Source: Spirochaetota bacterium
GTDB taxonomy: Bacteria > Spirochaetota > Spirochaetia > DTKZ01
Length of the DNA stretch: 14,101 nt
Reading direction: 5' to 3'
NCBI GenBank assembly: GCA_029562045.1
Contig: JAKQWJ010000324.1
Span: 1 to 14,101 of the forward strand
The translations under genes and the position numbers were made by a program. The notes below the pieces were generated by a model. It did no database searches and was not told where the DNA came from. It saw only the letters and a list, made by a program, of their open reading frames with translations. This document shows, piece by piece, positions 1-6,666 of this stretch (within the stretch, counting starts at the first letter, position 1; each line of letters begins with the position of its first letter).

Positions 1-544
1 CCTCGTCCAGCACCACCAGGACATCCCGGGAGACCTTCTCCAGAAAGCGGGACAGCTCGTCCCCGGAGAAGACCGTGCCGGTGGGGTTGTTGGGGTTGCA
101 GAGAAAGACGATCCGGGTGCGCGGGCCCGTCAGCGCCGCCAGGGCGGGAAGGTCAAAGCGCCCGTCCTTCAGGGGGGCGTACGTCATATGGCCGCCGAAG
201 AGGACGGTGGCGAAGGTGTACTCGGAGAAGGTGGATTGGGAGGTCACCGCATCGTCCCCCTCCTCGATGTAGGTCCCGGCGGCGAGGCACAGAAGCTCGT
301 CGGAGCCGTTGCCGAAGATGAGGTTCTCCGGCGCCACCCCCAGTCTCCCGGCGACAGCCTGCCGGAGGCGGACGAAGGCGGCGTCGGGGTACAGGGACAG
401 GCCGGGAAGGACGGACTTCAGGCGTTCCAGAGCCTTGGGGGACGGCCCCAGGGGGTTCTCGTTGGAGGCGAGCTTGACGGCCCCCTCCTTCAGCTTTCCG
501 GGGGTGTAGGGAACGATGGTTTCCAGGGCTTTTCGTGGTTTCAT
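1..544 (-). CDS. hisC: Histidinol-phosphate aminotransferase (HisC), N-terminal part, cut by window edge
   Basis: This is a PLP-dependent class I/II aminotransferase of the HisC type, which converts imidazole acetol phosphate and glutamate to histidinol phosphate in histidine biosynthesis (cytoplasm). The visible 181 residues begin MKPRKALETIVPYTPGK and carry the HisC-style 'KLASNENPLGPSPKAL' segment near residues 24-39, 'NGSDELL' in the cofactor-phosphate region, 'CNPNNPTGT' near residue 153 and 'VVLDE' at the window edge, just before where the PLP-contacting Asp-Ala-Tyr normally follows. The lysine that binds PLP lies outside the window. The ATG at 544 is nine bases after the stop of the DUF3783 gene, so the two are probably co-transcribed. 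Its Shine-Dalgarno is weak, which suggests coupled translation. HisC-like enzymes can also act on aromatic amino acids or be cobalamin-pathway CobD-like; HisC fits best but substrate is inferred. Confidence 0.88.
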   Translation of the reverse strand, partial: MKPRKALETIVPYTPGKLKEGAVKLASNENPLGPSPKALERLKSVLPGLSLYPDAAFVRLRQAVAGRLGVAPENLIFGNGSDELLCLAAGTYIEEGDDAVTSQSTFSEYTFATVLFGGHMTYAPLKDGRFDLPALAALTGPRTRIVFLCNPNNPTGTVFSGDELSRFLEKVSRDVLVVLDE

Positions 545-553
545 GGGCTCATA

Positions 554-796
554 CTAACCGTCAGCGGGCGGGGGGTCAAGAACGGGGTCTTCCTTCCGCC
601 GCCGGAAATGCCGGTGTTCCTCCGCCAGTTCCTCCAGGACATCTTTCAGTTTCATCTCCACCGAATTGGGAGTGCTCATGGCGAAGGCTATCTCCCCCGG
701 GTCCGGCCAGGCGGCCTTGACGGTCCGCATCAGGGCCAGGGCCTGCTCCGGCGAGAACCCGTGGAGGATCACCGTTTTCACCGCCTCATGTGCCAT
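554..796 (-). CDS. DUF3783 family small protein
   Basis: An 80-residue protein of unknown function that fits DUF3783. It starts MAHEAVKTVILHGFSPEQ and includes 'VILHGFSPEQALALM', a central 'IAFAMSTPNS' and 'LKDVLEELAEEHRHF', the usual order of this short alpha/beta family: a strand plus helix, then a polar TPN turn, then a helix leading to an E-rich end. There is no signal peptide or membrane segment, so it should be cytoplasmic. The ATG at 796 was chosen because a strong Shine-Dalgarno (GAGGAGG) lies seven bases upstream and because the family similarity begins right after it; longer in-frame extension only reads antisense-like, arginine-rich sequence from the upstream gene. It overlaps the end of the CDF transporter gene by 11 bases and is followed by hisC after 9 bases, so the three appear to be one transcription unit. 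The function cannot be inferred from sequence. Confidence 0.8.
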   Translation of the reverse strand: MAHEAVKTVILHGFSPEQALALMRTVKAAWPDPGEIAFAMSTPNSVEMKLKDVLEELAEEHRHFRRRKEDPVLDPPPADG

Positions 797-1730
797 GTTC
801 TTCCTCCTCGCAGCCGATGGACTCCTCGGACAGGCCGAAGCACTCGTCCTCCTCCAGGTTGCCCTCGGGCTCCACATGCACCATGACATCGTAGATATTG
901 TCGATCCGGCCCCGGATGGCCTTCTCCACCTCCACGGCGATGTCATGGGCCGCCGCGACGGACAGGGCCGGGTCCACCTCGATGTCCAGATCCACATCGT
1001 AGAGGTTGGCGATCTTCCGGATCCGGGCCCGGTGGGGGTTTCCCGCCCCGGGGACGCTTTTGACCCCTTCGAAGATCTCCCGGTACAGGCCGCCGTCCCG
1101 GTTCCCGTCCATGAGTTCGGTGTTGACTTCGAAGAAGATCCCCAGGGAAACCTTGATGATCCACAGGGCCACCAGCAGGGCCACCAGGGGGTCCAGGACG
1201 GGCAGCTTCAGCACGAAGGTGCAGAAGAGCCCCAGCAGCACCGCCCCCGATATGAGGACATCGTTCCTCATGTTCTTCCCGTTGGCGATGAGCATGTCGC
1301 TGGAGTGCCGGCGCCCGGCGGAGAACTGGCTCCAGGCCAGGGCGAGTTTCCCGACGATGGAAAAGCCGGTGACATAAAGAGCCCCGGGCTCGGGCATGAG
1401 GCGGGGGGAGGGGTCCAGAAGGTTCCGGACGGAGGACATGAGGAGCTGGGCCCCGGCGAAGAAAACCACGAAGGACAGGACGGTGGTGGCCAGGGTCTCC
1501 GCCCGTCCGTGGCCGAAGGGGTGTTCCCGGTCGGAAGGTTTGGCCATGTACCGGGAGGCCGCCAGGCCGATCAGGCAGATGAGCACATCCGAGAAGGAGT
1601 CCACCCCGTCCCCCACCACGGCGAGGCTGCGGGTGAGAAGTCCCACCAGGATCTTTGCCGCCGCCAGTACGGCGTTTCCCGCCAGGGCGACGAGGGATGC
1701 CCGGCCGATGGCCCGGGCGCGCTGGTCCAT
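786..1730 (-). CDS. Cation diffusion facilitator (CDF) family metal transporter
   Basis: A 314-residue CDF transporter that would export a divalent metal across the inner membrane by proton antiport. Hydrophobic segments lie at about residues 12-36, 46-60, 81-100, 117-135, 158-176 and 180-200, giving the six-helix CDF core, followed by a ferredoxin-like cytoplasmic domain (about 210-290) with metal-type His/Asp positions (H262, H285). The TM2 site is D44-x3-D48 within 'VGDGVDSFSD'; the TM5 site reads N153-x3-D157, where zinc exporters such as YiiP have His-x3-Asp. A short 'EHPFGHGRAE' loop is typical of the family. The tail is acidic with two cysteines. ATG 1730 (MDQRARAIG) has little Shine-Dalgarno; a TTG at 1739, nine bases upstream and in frame, is better placed after AAAAGG and is a real alternative. 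The reading frame stays open much further upstream, but that part is repeat-rich noncoding DNA. The metal is not certain. Confidence 0.9.
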   Translation of the reverse strand: MDQRARAIGRASLVALAGNAVLAAAKILVGLLTRSLAVVGDGVDSFSDVLICLIGLAASRYMAKPSDREHPFGHGRAETLATTVLSFVVFFAGAQLLMSSVRNLLDPSPRLMPEPGALYVTGFSIVGKLALAWSQFSAGRRHSSDMLIANGKNMRNDVLISGAVLLGLFCTFVLKLPVLDPLVALLVALWIIKVSLGIFFEVNTELMDGNRDGGLYREIFEGVKSVPGAGNPHRARIRKIANLYDVDLDIEVDPALSVAAAHDIAVEVEKAIRGRIDNIYDVMVHVEPEGNLEEDECFGLSEESIGCEEEEHGT

Positions 1731-1760
1731 GAGACCCAATGTAACGCCTTTTCCCCGGCC

Positions 1761-1843
1761 GGACAAGCCGCCCGGACGGACAAGCCGCCCGGGCCGGGAA
1801 ACGGTCCCGGCCGAAGGGAAGCCCGGACGGACAAGCCGCCCGG
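1761..1843. repeat. Three exact 15-bp direct repeats on a 17-bp grid
   Basis: The sequence GGACAAGCCGCCCGG occurs exactly at 1761-1775, 1778-1792 and 1829-1843. The first two are 17 bp apart and the third lies 51 bp (3 x 17) after the second, so all three share one 17-bp register, with two decayed or unrelated units between. A degenerate continuation (AGACAACGCGG) follows at 1846. The period is not a multiple of three and the array sits just upstream of the CDF gene, between two divergent genes. It may be an operator array or a slipped tandem repeat; its role is unknown. Confidence 0.8.
1792..1812. other. Hairpin inside the repeat region upstream of the CDF gene
   Basis: GGCCGGGA (1792-1799) and TCCCGGCC (1805-1812) are perfect 8-bp inverted copies separated by a 5-base loop. 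It lies between the second and third copies of the 15-bp repeat. In a minus-strand transcript it would be about 60-80 bases 5' of the CDF start codon. No T-run follows on either strand, so it is not a standard terminator. It could be a leader structure or a protein-binding palindrome. Confidence 0.45.
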
Positions 1844-1882
1844 ACAGACAACGCGGCATCGGCCGCCCGGAGGCGCGGGAAT

Positions 1883-1912
1883 TTGCCTCCCCCGCCCCTT
1901 TTTCCGTATATT
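1883..1912 (+). promoter_or_regulatory. Putative sigma-70-type promoter for clpB
   Basis: TTGCCT (1883-1888) and TATATT (1907-1912) are separated by 18 bp, inside the only AT-rich island before clpB, leaving a leader of about 50 bases. On the opposite strand the same island reads TACAAT (1915-1910), so a divergent promoter for the CDF gene could overlap. No CIRCE-type inverted repeat (TTAGCACTC-N9-GAGTGCTAA) is visible here. Assigned by eye only. Confidence 0.4.
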
Positions 1913-1971
1913 GTAATCGAATCCGGACAGGAGAATTCCGCTTTTCACGGCGACAACGATAGAGGTAGACC

Positions 1972-4545
1972 ATGCGTTACGACAAGATGACCATTAAAAC
2001 CCAGGAGGCCCTGCAGGAGGCCACAAACCTGGTCCACGAACACAACCACCAGCTTCTGGAGGAGGAGCACCTTCTTCTGGCCCTGCTGCGCCAGCAGGAC
2101 GGCATGGTGCCCCCCCTTCTGGACCGTCTGGGGATAAACAGAAAGGAACTGGAACGGAGCGCCGAAAAGAGCCTGTCCTCCAAGCCCCAGGTCTACGGAG
2201 ACGCGGCCCAGCCCCAGATGTCCGGCGCGGTCGCCCGAATCATAAACGGGGCGGAGAAGGAGGCGGCGGGGCTGAAGGACGATTTCACCAGCACCGAGCA
2301 TCTCCTTCTGGCCATGCTGGCCTCCGGCGGACCGGCGGCGGAGCTGCTGAAGAAGGCGGGGGTCCGCCGCGACGGCATCCTGCAGGCGCTGAAGGCCCTG
2401 CGGGGCTCCAACCGGGTGACGGACCAGAACCCGGAGAACACCACCCAGGTTCTGGAAAAGTACTGCCGGGACCTCACCGCCCTGGCCCGGCAGGAGAAGC
2501 TGGACCCGGTCATCGGCCGGGACGAGGAGATCCGCCGGGTCATGCAGGTGCTGTCCCGGAGGACCAAGAACAACCCCGTCCTGATCGGGGAACCCGGGGT
2601 CGGGAAGACCGCCATCGCCGAGGGGCTGGCCCGGCGGATCGTCTCCGGGGACGTGCCGGATTCGCTGAAGAACAAAAAGCTCCTGGCCCTGGACCTGGGC
2701 TCCCTGGTGGCGGGCACCAAGTTCCGCGGCGAGTTCGAGGAGAGGCTGAAGGCGGTGATCAAGGAGATCTCCGCCTCCGACGGGGGCATCATCCTCTTCA
2801 TCGACGAGCTGCACACCCTGGTGGGGGCCGGCGCCGCCGAGGGTTCCATGGACGCCTCCAACCTCCTGAAACCCGCCCTGGCCCGGGGGGAGCTGCGCGC
2901 CGTGGGGGCCACCACCCTGGACGAGTACCGGAAGCACATCGAGAAGGACGCGGCCCTGGAGCGGCGCTTCCAGCCGGTGTTCACCGGCGAGCCCTCGGTG
3001 GAGGACACGGTGGCCATTCTGCGAGGTCTGAAGGAGCGCTACGAGATCCATCACGGGGTTCGGATAAAGGACGAGGCTCTGGTGGCGGCGGCCAGCCTGT
3101 CCAATCGGTACATCACCAGCCGCTTTCTCCCGGACAAGGCCATCGACCTGGTGGACGAGGCGGCCAGCCGGCTCAAGATGGAGATCGAAAGCCAGCCCAC
3201 GGAGCTGGACCAGATCCAGCGCAAGATCCTGCAGCTCACCATCGAGAAGCAGGCCCTCTCCCGGGAAGAGGACCCGGCGTCCGCGGAGAGGCTGGAAAAA
3301 ATCGGCAGGGAGCTGGCGGACCTGGAGGAGAAGCGCCGGGCCATGCACACCCAGTGGACCAACGAGAAGTCCATCATCGAGGAGATCCGGGCCCTGAAGC
3401 AGAAGATCGAGAACCTGGGCATCGACGAGACCCGCTACGAGCGGGAGGGAAACCTGTCCAGGGCGGCGGAGATCAAGCACGGCCTCCTTCCCCAGACCCG
3501 GAAGGAGCTGGAGGAAAAATCGAAAAAACTGGAGGCCCTGCAGGGGGACCACAGCCTGCTGCGGGAGGAGGTCTCCGAGGAGGACATAGCCCGGGTGGTG
3601 TCGGTGTGGACCGGGATCCCGGTGTCGAAGATGATGAGTTCCGAAATGGCTAAGCTTCTCAAGCTGGAATCGATCCTGGCCCGCCGGGTGGTGGGCCAGG
3701 AGGAGGCCATCCGGGTGGTCTCCGACGCCATCCGGCGCAACCGCAGCGGTCTTGCGGACCCCAACCGGCCCCTGGGGTCCTTCCTCTTCATCGGGCCCAC
3801 CGGGGTGGGCAAGACCGAGCTGGCCAAGACCCTGGCGGACTTCCTGTTCAACGACGAGAAGGCCCTGACCCGGATCGACATGAGCGAGTACATGGAGAAG
3901 CATTCGGTCTCCCGCCTCATCGGGGCTCCGCCGGGCTATGTGGGCTACGACGAGGGGGGCCAGCTCACCGAAGCGGTGCGCCGCCGCCCCTACTCGGTCG
4001 TCCTCTTCGACGAGATCGAGAAGGCCCACCCGGATGTCTTCAACGTGCTGCTCCAGCTGCTGGACGAGGGGCGCCTCACCGACGGTCAGGGCCGGAACGT
4101 GGATTTCAAGAACTCCATCGTCATCCTCACCAGCAACCTGGGGAGCGACATCATCCTCGCCGCGGAGGACCCCCACGCGGTGCGGCCCCAGATCGATCTT
4201 CTATTGAAGAGCACTTTCCGGCCGGAGTTCCTGAACCGGCTGGACGAGACCGTCATGTTCCACCGCCTGGGCATGGGGGAGATCCTGTCCATCGTTACCC
4301 TGGAGCTGACGAAGATCGCGGCCCGTCTGCAGGAGAGGAAGATCGGTTTCACCGTGGACGAGGGGGCGAAAAAGTTCCTGGCGGAACAGGGTTTCGACCC
4401 CGCCTTCGGCGCCCGGCCGTTGAAGCGGACCATCCAGAACCTGGTGCAAAACGAGCTGGCCCGGATGGTTCTGGCGGGAAAGATCGCCGAAGGGTCCCAG
4501 GTCCGGGTGGGGGTCAAAAACGGGGTCCTGGTCTTCGGCGTATGA
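1972..4545 (+). CDS. clpB: ATP-dependent protein disaggregase ClpB
   Basis: An 857-residue ClpB/Hsp104-type AAA+ hexameric chaperone, which pulls polypeptides out of aggregates together with DnaK/DnaJ/GrpE. The full domain order is visible: Clp N-domain (about 1-145, two repeats), first AAA+ module with Walker A GEPGVGKT at 206-213, Walker B 'LFIDEL' at 275-280 and the pore segment KFRGEFE at 250-256; the ClpB-specific coiled-coil middle domain (about 402-530), which separates it from ClpA/ClpC; second AAA+ module with Walker A GPTGVGKT at 608-615, pore segment GYVGYDEGG at 655-663, Walker B 'VVLFDEIEKAH' near 676-686; then the C-terminal D2 domain with 'FGARPLKRTIQ' near 813-823. Its length matches the usual 850-870. 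ATG 1972 has a GAGG six bases upstream. It has its own promoter-like region and is flanked by a divergent gene and a long GC-rich spacer, so it is probably monocistronic. All key ATPase residues are present. Confidence 0.98.
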   Translation: MRYDKMTIKTQEALQEATNLVHEHNHQLLEEEHLLLALLRQQDGMVPPLLDRLGINRKELERSAEKSLSSKPQVYGDAAQPQMSGAVARIINGAEKEAAGLKDDFTSTEHLLLAMLASGGPAAELLKKAGVRRDGILQALKALRGSNRVTDQNPENTTQVLEKYCRDLTALARQEKLDPVIGRDEEIRRVMQVLSRRTKNNPVLIGEPGVGKTAIAEGLARRIVSGDVPDSLKNKKLLALDLGSLVAGTKFRGEFEERLKAVIKEISASDGGIILFIDELHTLVGAGAAEGSMDASNLLKPALARGELRAVGATTLDEYRKHIEKDAALERRFQPVFTGEPSVEDTVAILRGLKERYEIHHGVRIKDEALVAAASLSNRYITSRFLPDKAIDLVDEAASRLKMEIESQPTELDQIQRKILQLTIEKQALSREEDPASAERLEKIGRELADLEEKRRAMHTQWTNEKSIIEEIRALKQKIENLGIDETRYEREGNLSRAAEIKHGLLPQTRKELEEKSKKLEALQGDHSLLREEVSEEDIARVVSVWTGIPVSKMMSSEMAKLLKLESILARRVVGQEEAIRVVSDAIRRNRSGLADPNRPLGSFLFIGPTGVGKTELAKTLADFLFNDEKALTRIDMSEYMEKHSVSRLIGAPPGYVGYDEGGQLTEAVRRRPYSVVLFDEIEKAHPDVFNVLLQLLDEGRLTDGQGRNVDFKNSIVILTSNLGSDIILAAEDPHAVRPQIDLLLKSTFRPEFLNRLDETVMFHRLGMGEILSIVTLELTKIAARLQERKIGFTVDEGAKKFLAEQGFDPAFGARPLKRTIQNLVQNELARMVLAGKIAEGSQVRVGVKNGVLVFGV

Positions 4546-4662
4546 ACCGCCACCCCGGAGGGGCGGGGAAATCCCGGCCTCTCCCGGGTGGGCCGGGGGT
4601 GAGCGCGGCGGGCGGGGCCCGGCTGTCGGCGGCCGCCCCCCCCTCCCGGCCGGGCCGGGGGG

Positions 4663-4704
4663 CTTCCCCGGGCGAGGCTCGTCGGGCCGAAGAATCATTT
4701 TTTT
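4663..4704 (+). terminator. Possible intrinsic terminator after clpB
   Basis: CTTC-CCCG (4663-4670) can pair with CGGG and GAAG (ending at 4692), leaving CC bulged, with a small inner CG pair around AGGCT. The stem is followed after five bases by seven Ts (4698-4704). It lies about 120 bases past the clpB stop and just before the next gene's AT-rich promoter region. The bulge and the gap before the Ts make it imperfect, and the T-run may belong to the next promoter instead. Confidence 0.4.
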
Positions 4705-4732
4705 CTGAAAATTCGAAAAACCGTGATATTAT
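4703..4732 (+). promoter_or_regulatory. Putative promoter for the MBL gene, close to the start codon
   Basis: TATTAT (4727-4732) is a good -10 element lying only six bases before the ATG at 4739. A weak -35 candidate TTCTGA (4703-4708) is 18 bp upstream. A start of transcription about 6-7 bases after the -10 would fall on the start codon, giving a leaderless message. This fits with the absence of any Shine-Dalgarno sequence here. Confidence 0.4.
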
Positions 4733-4738
4733 CGATTC

Positions 4739-5590
4739 ATGATGATCGAAAAGTTATCCGACGAGTCGCCATTGAGCCTGGTCCGGGGCGGCGAGCTCCG
4801 GCTTTTTTTTATCGGCGTCGGCAGCGCCTTCTCGAAGTCCCTATTCCAGAACAACATCATCATCACCAAGGGACGGGACCATCTCATGGTGGACTGCGGC
4901 ACCCTGGCCCCCCTGGCCCTGTCCCGGCTGGGTCTGCCTCTGGGGGAGATCCGCAACTATTTCATCACCCACATCCATCTGGACCACACCGGCGGCCTGG
5001 AGGAGGTGGCTCTGTCCACCCGCTACGGTACCAAAAAGAAGCCCCGGGTTTTTATCCCCGATTACTTCGAGGATCTCCTGTGGAACGGCTCTCTCCGGGG
5101 CGGCTGCGCGTACAACGAAAGAGCCGGCGGCAAGCCCCTGGCCTTCGCGGACTTCTTCGACGTCCGCAGGCCCCGATGGATACCGGATAGCCCCCGGGAA
5201 ACCTGGGAGTTTTCCGTGGGTTCCATCAAACTGAAGATTTTCCGGACCAAGCACATCCCCGACAGCGCCGCCGGCTGGGAGGACAGCTACCCCAGCTTCG
5301 GGCTGGTGGTGGACGACCGGGTCCTTTTCTCCGGAGACACCCGCTTCGACCCGGAGATGGTCCGGGACTACGGCGGGGGCCCCGAAATCGAGACCATCTT
5401 CCACGATTGTCAGCTTTTCACCGGAGGGGTCCACGCCTCGCTGGAGGAGATCGGGGCCCTTCCGGCGAAAACGAAGAAAAAAACCCTGCTCATGCATTAC
5501 CAGGAGAACTGGAAAGACGCGGAGGCCTCCGCCCGGAACGCGGGCTTCGCCGGCTTTGCCCAGCGGAACACTTTCTACGTTTTTCCCTGA
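4739..5590 (+). CDS. Metallo-beta-lactamase-fold metal-dependent hydrolase
   Basis: A 283-residue MBL-fold protein in the broad RNase Z / cyclic-phosphodiesterase-like group, expected to be a cytoplasmic hydrolase with a two-metal site. After about 19 leading residues the fold starts at 'LRLFFIGVGSAF'. The signature H78-x-H80-x-D82-H83 lies in 'FITHIHLDHTGGLEE'; further ligands are likely H172 ('TKHIPDS'), D200 ('FSGDTRFDP') and H253 ('LLMHYQE'). There is no signal peptide. It lacks the long inserted arm of true RNase Z and is shorter than typical RNase J, so the substrate (RNA, cyclic nucleotide or small ester) is open. The start is ATG 4739 or the adjacent ATG 4742; neither has a Shine-Dalgarno, but a -10-like TATTAT is six bases upstream. 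Its 3' end overlaps the convergent DAGK-family gene by 16 bases. Confidence 0.9.
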   Translation: MMIEKLSDESPLSLVRGGELRLFFIGVGSAFSKSLFQNNIIITKGRDHLMVDCGTLAPLALSRLGLPLGEIRNYFITHIHLDHTGGLEEVALSTRYGTKKKPRVFIPDYFEDLLWNGSLRGGCAYNERAGGKPLAFADFFDVRRPRWIPDSPRETWEFSVGSIKLKIFRTKHIPDSAAGWEDSYPSFGLVVDDRVLFSGDTRFDPEMVRDYGGGPEIETIFHDCQLFTGGVHASLEEIGALPAKTKKKTLLMHYQENWKDAEASARNAGFAGFAQRNTFYVFP

Positions 5591-6666
5591 AGGGTGCGGA
5601 TCCCGGTTCTCACCACTTCCATGCGGCAGGGAAAGTCGCGCTTTTTCAAAATCCGGCTTTCCCCGTCGGTCTGCAGGCAGATCCGCCCGCCGTAGGATAC
5701 GATGACGGCCCCCGCCTTCCGCATATCCACCCCCTCGGCGCCGGTGTGCAGACCCGAGTACAGCAGAGGTTTCAGGGCGATTTTTTTCGGCAGAGAGCGG
5801 GTCCGGATGGCGCAGAGGTTCTCCTCCCCGGGAAGGATCTTCTTGTGGTTCCCGTAGGTCCTGCCGCCGGAAACGCCGAAGGCGGCAAGAATGTACCGGC
5901 CCCGGATCCTGGCCGGACCGGCGCCGTCGTCGTGGATCTCCAGTTCCATGGGCCTCACCCCGTAGAGTGGTTCGTAGACGAGAGTCGCCGCGTCGGCGAT
6001 GAGCTTGTATGCGTCGCCGGGGAGCCTGCCTTTCAGCAGATTGGTCACCCGGGTCACGAAGGCGTCGATGCCCAGGCTGACGATGTTGAAGGCGTAGAAG
6101 GGCTCGGCGTTCCGGGGACTCACCCGCACCGCGGAGAGTTCCGTCGGGGCCCCCCCGTGCAGGAAGATCCGCGCCGCCCCGGTCATCGAGTCCGCGTCGG
6201 CCCCGTCGTTGCCGGTGCCCAGGGGCAGGCGGAAAACGGTTATCCGGCGCCGCAGCTCTTCCGGGAGCCCCAGGAGGGGGCTCAGGGTTTCCAGATGTGT
6301 TCCATCTCCCCCCATGGTCAGGATCAGCCGGGGTCGGGCGGCGCCGGAATCCCGGAGCATGTCCCCGGCTATGCCCCGGGCGATTTCTTCCGGGTGCCCC
6401 CGGTGCAGGGCCACCCGGACGTCCACCTCCGCCTCGGGGTTCGGCGCCACGTCCCGGGACGCGGAGAGCAGGATCGTCCGGAGACGGGCCAGGTTTTCCC
6501 GCACCTCCCGCCGGTCCCGCAGGAGTCCCGCGGCGGGGCTGGCGACGATGTGGATCTTCAGCGGCCCCGCGGAAAACCCCGGGGAACGGGCGGCCAGTTC
6601 CCCTATCAGCCGGGCCAGATCCGCCACCTCGTCGATGTCGGCCCGCCGGATAAAAAGGCCCCTCAC
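5575..6666 (-). CDS. Diacylglycerol kinase catalytic domain protein (YegS/LCB5-like)
   Basis: A 363-residue protein with the DAGK/sphingosine-kinase catalytic fold, which phosphorylates a lipid (diacylglycerol, sphingoid base or similar) from ATP at the membrane surface. Visible motifs are the nucleotide-binding GGDGT at 119-123 ('LTMGGDGTHLETL'), 'LPLGTGND' at 147-154, a degenerate 'SPAAG' at 43-47 where NPxAG is usual, 'YAFNIVSLGIDAF' at 191-203 and 'QTDGE' at 332-336 near the end, the usual carboxyl-terminal DGE element. It is longer than the common ~300 residues, mainly through about 35 extra amino-terminal residues. The GTG at 6666 was chosen because it overlaps the upstream CYTH stop as GTGA and has GGGGAGG four bases ahead; there is no suitable ATG before the domain. 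It is the last gene of gpmI-CYTH-DAGK. The lipid substrate is unknown; an NAD-kinase-like role is less likely. Confidence 0.85.
   Translation of the reverse strand: MRGLFIRRADIDEVADLARLIGELAARSPGFSAGPLKIHIVASPAAGLLRDRREVRENLARLRTILLSASRDVAPNPEAEVDVRVALHRGHPEEIARGIAGDMLRDSGAARPRLILTMGGDGTHLETLSPLLGLPEELRRRITVFRLPLGTGNDGADADSMTGAARIFLHGGAPTELSAVRVSPRNAEPFYAFNIVSLGIDAFVTRVTNLLKGRLPGDAYKLIADAATLVYEPLYGVRPMELEIHDDGAGPARIRGRYILAAFGVSGGRTYGNHKKILPGEENLCAIRTRSLPKKIALKPLLYSGLHTGAEGVDMRKAGAVIVSYGGRICLQTDGESRILKKRDFPCRMEVVRTGIRTLQGKT

Noticed and set aside
666..1916. 416-codon plus-strand open frame opposite the CDF and DUF3783 genes
   Set aside because: Opposite to two recognisable genes; product is His/Gly/Gln-rich with no family features.
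1731..1930. Manganese (yybP-ykoY) riboswitch upstream of the CDF gene
   Set aside because: I looked for its conserved GGGGAGUA-type and internal-loop elements on the minus strand and did not find them; only the repeats and a simple hairpin are present.
1731..1973. Amino-terminal extension of the CDF protein (about 81 codons, 'SGRLVRPG' repeats)
   Set aside because: It translates the 17-bp-spaced DNA repeat region and the clpB promoter. CDF proteins start just before TM1, and the start at 1730 or 1739 fits.
1945..4176. 743-codon open frame antisense to clpB
   Set aside because: ClpB is complete and unmistakable on the other strand. The antisense frame is open because of strong GC bias at third positions and its product is a Leu/Gly/Val/Gln-rich sequence without domains.
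4546..4738. GC-rich spacer after clpB with several palindromes (GGCCCGGC 4616-4623 / GCCGGGCC 4649-4656), considered as a repeat element or small RNA
   Set aside because: Complementarity this short is expected in such GC-rich DNA. No repeated unit, no second copy in the window and no promoter for an RNA except the possible terminator already listed.
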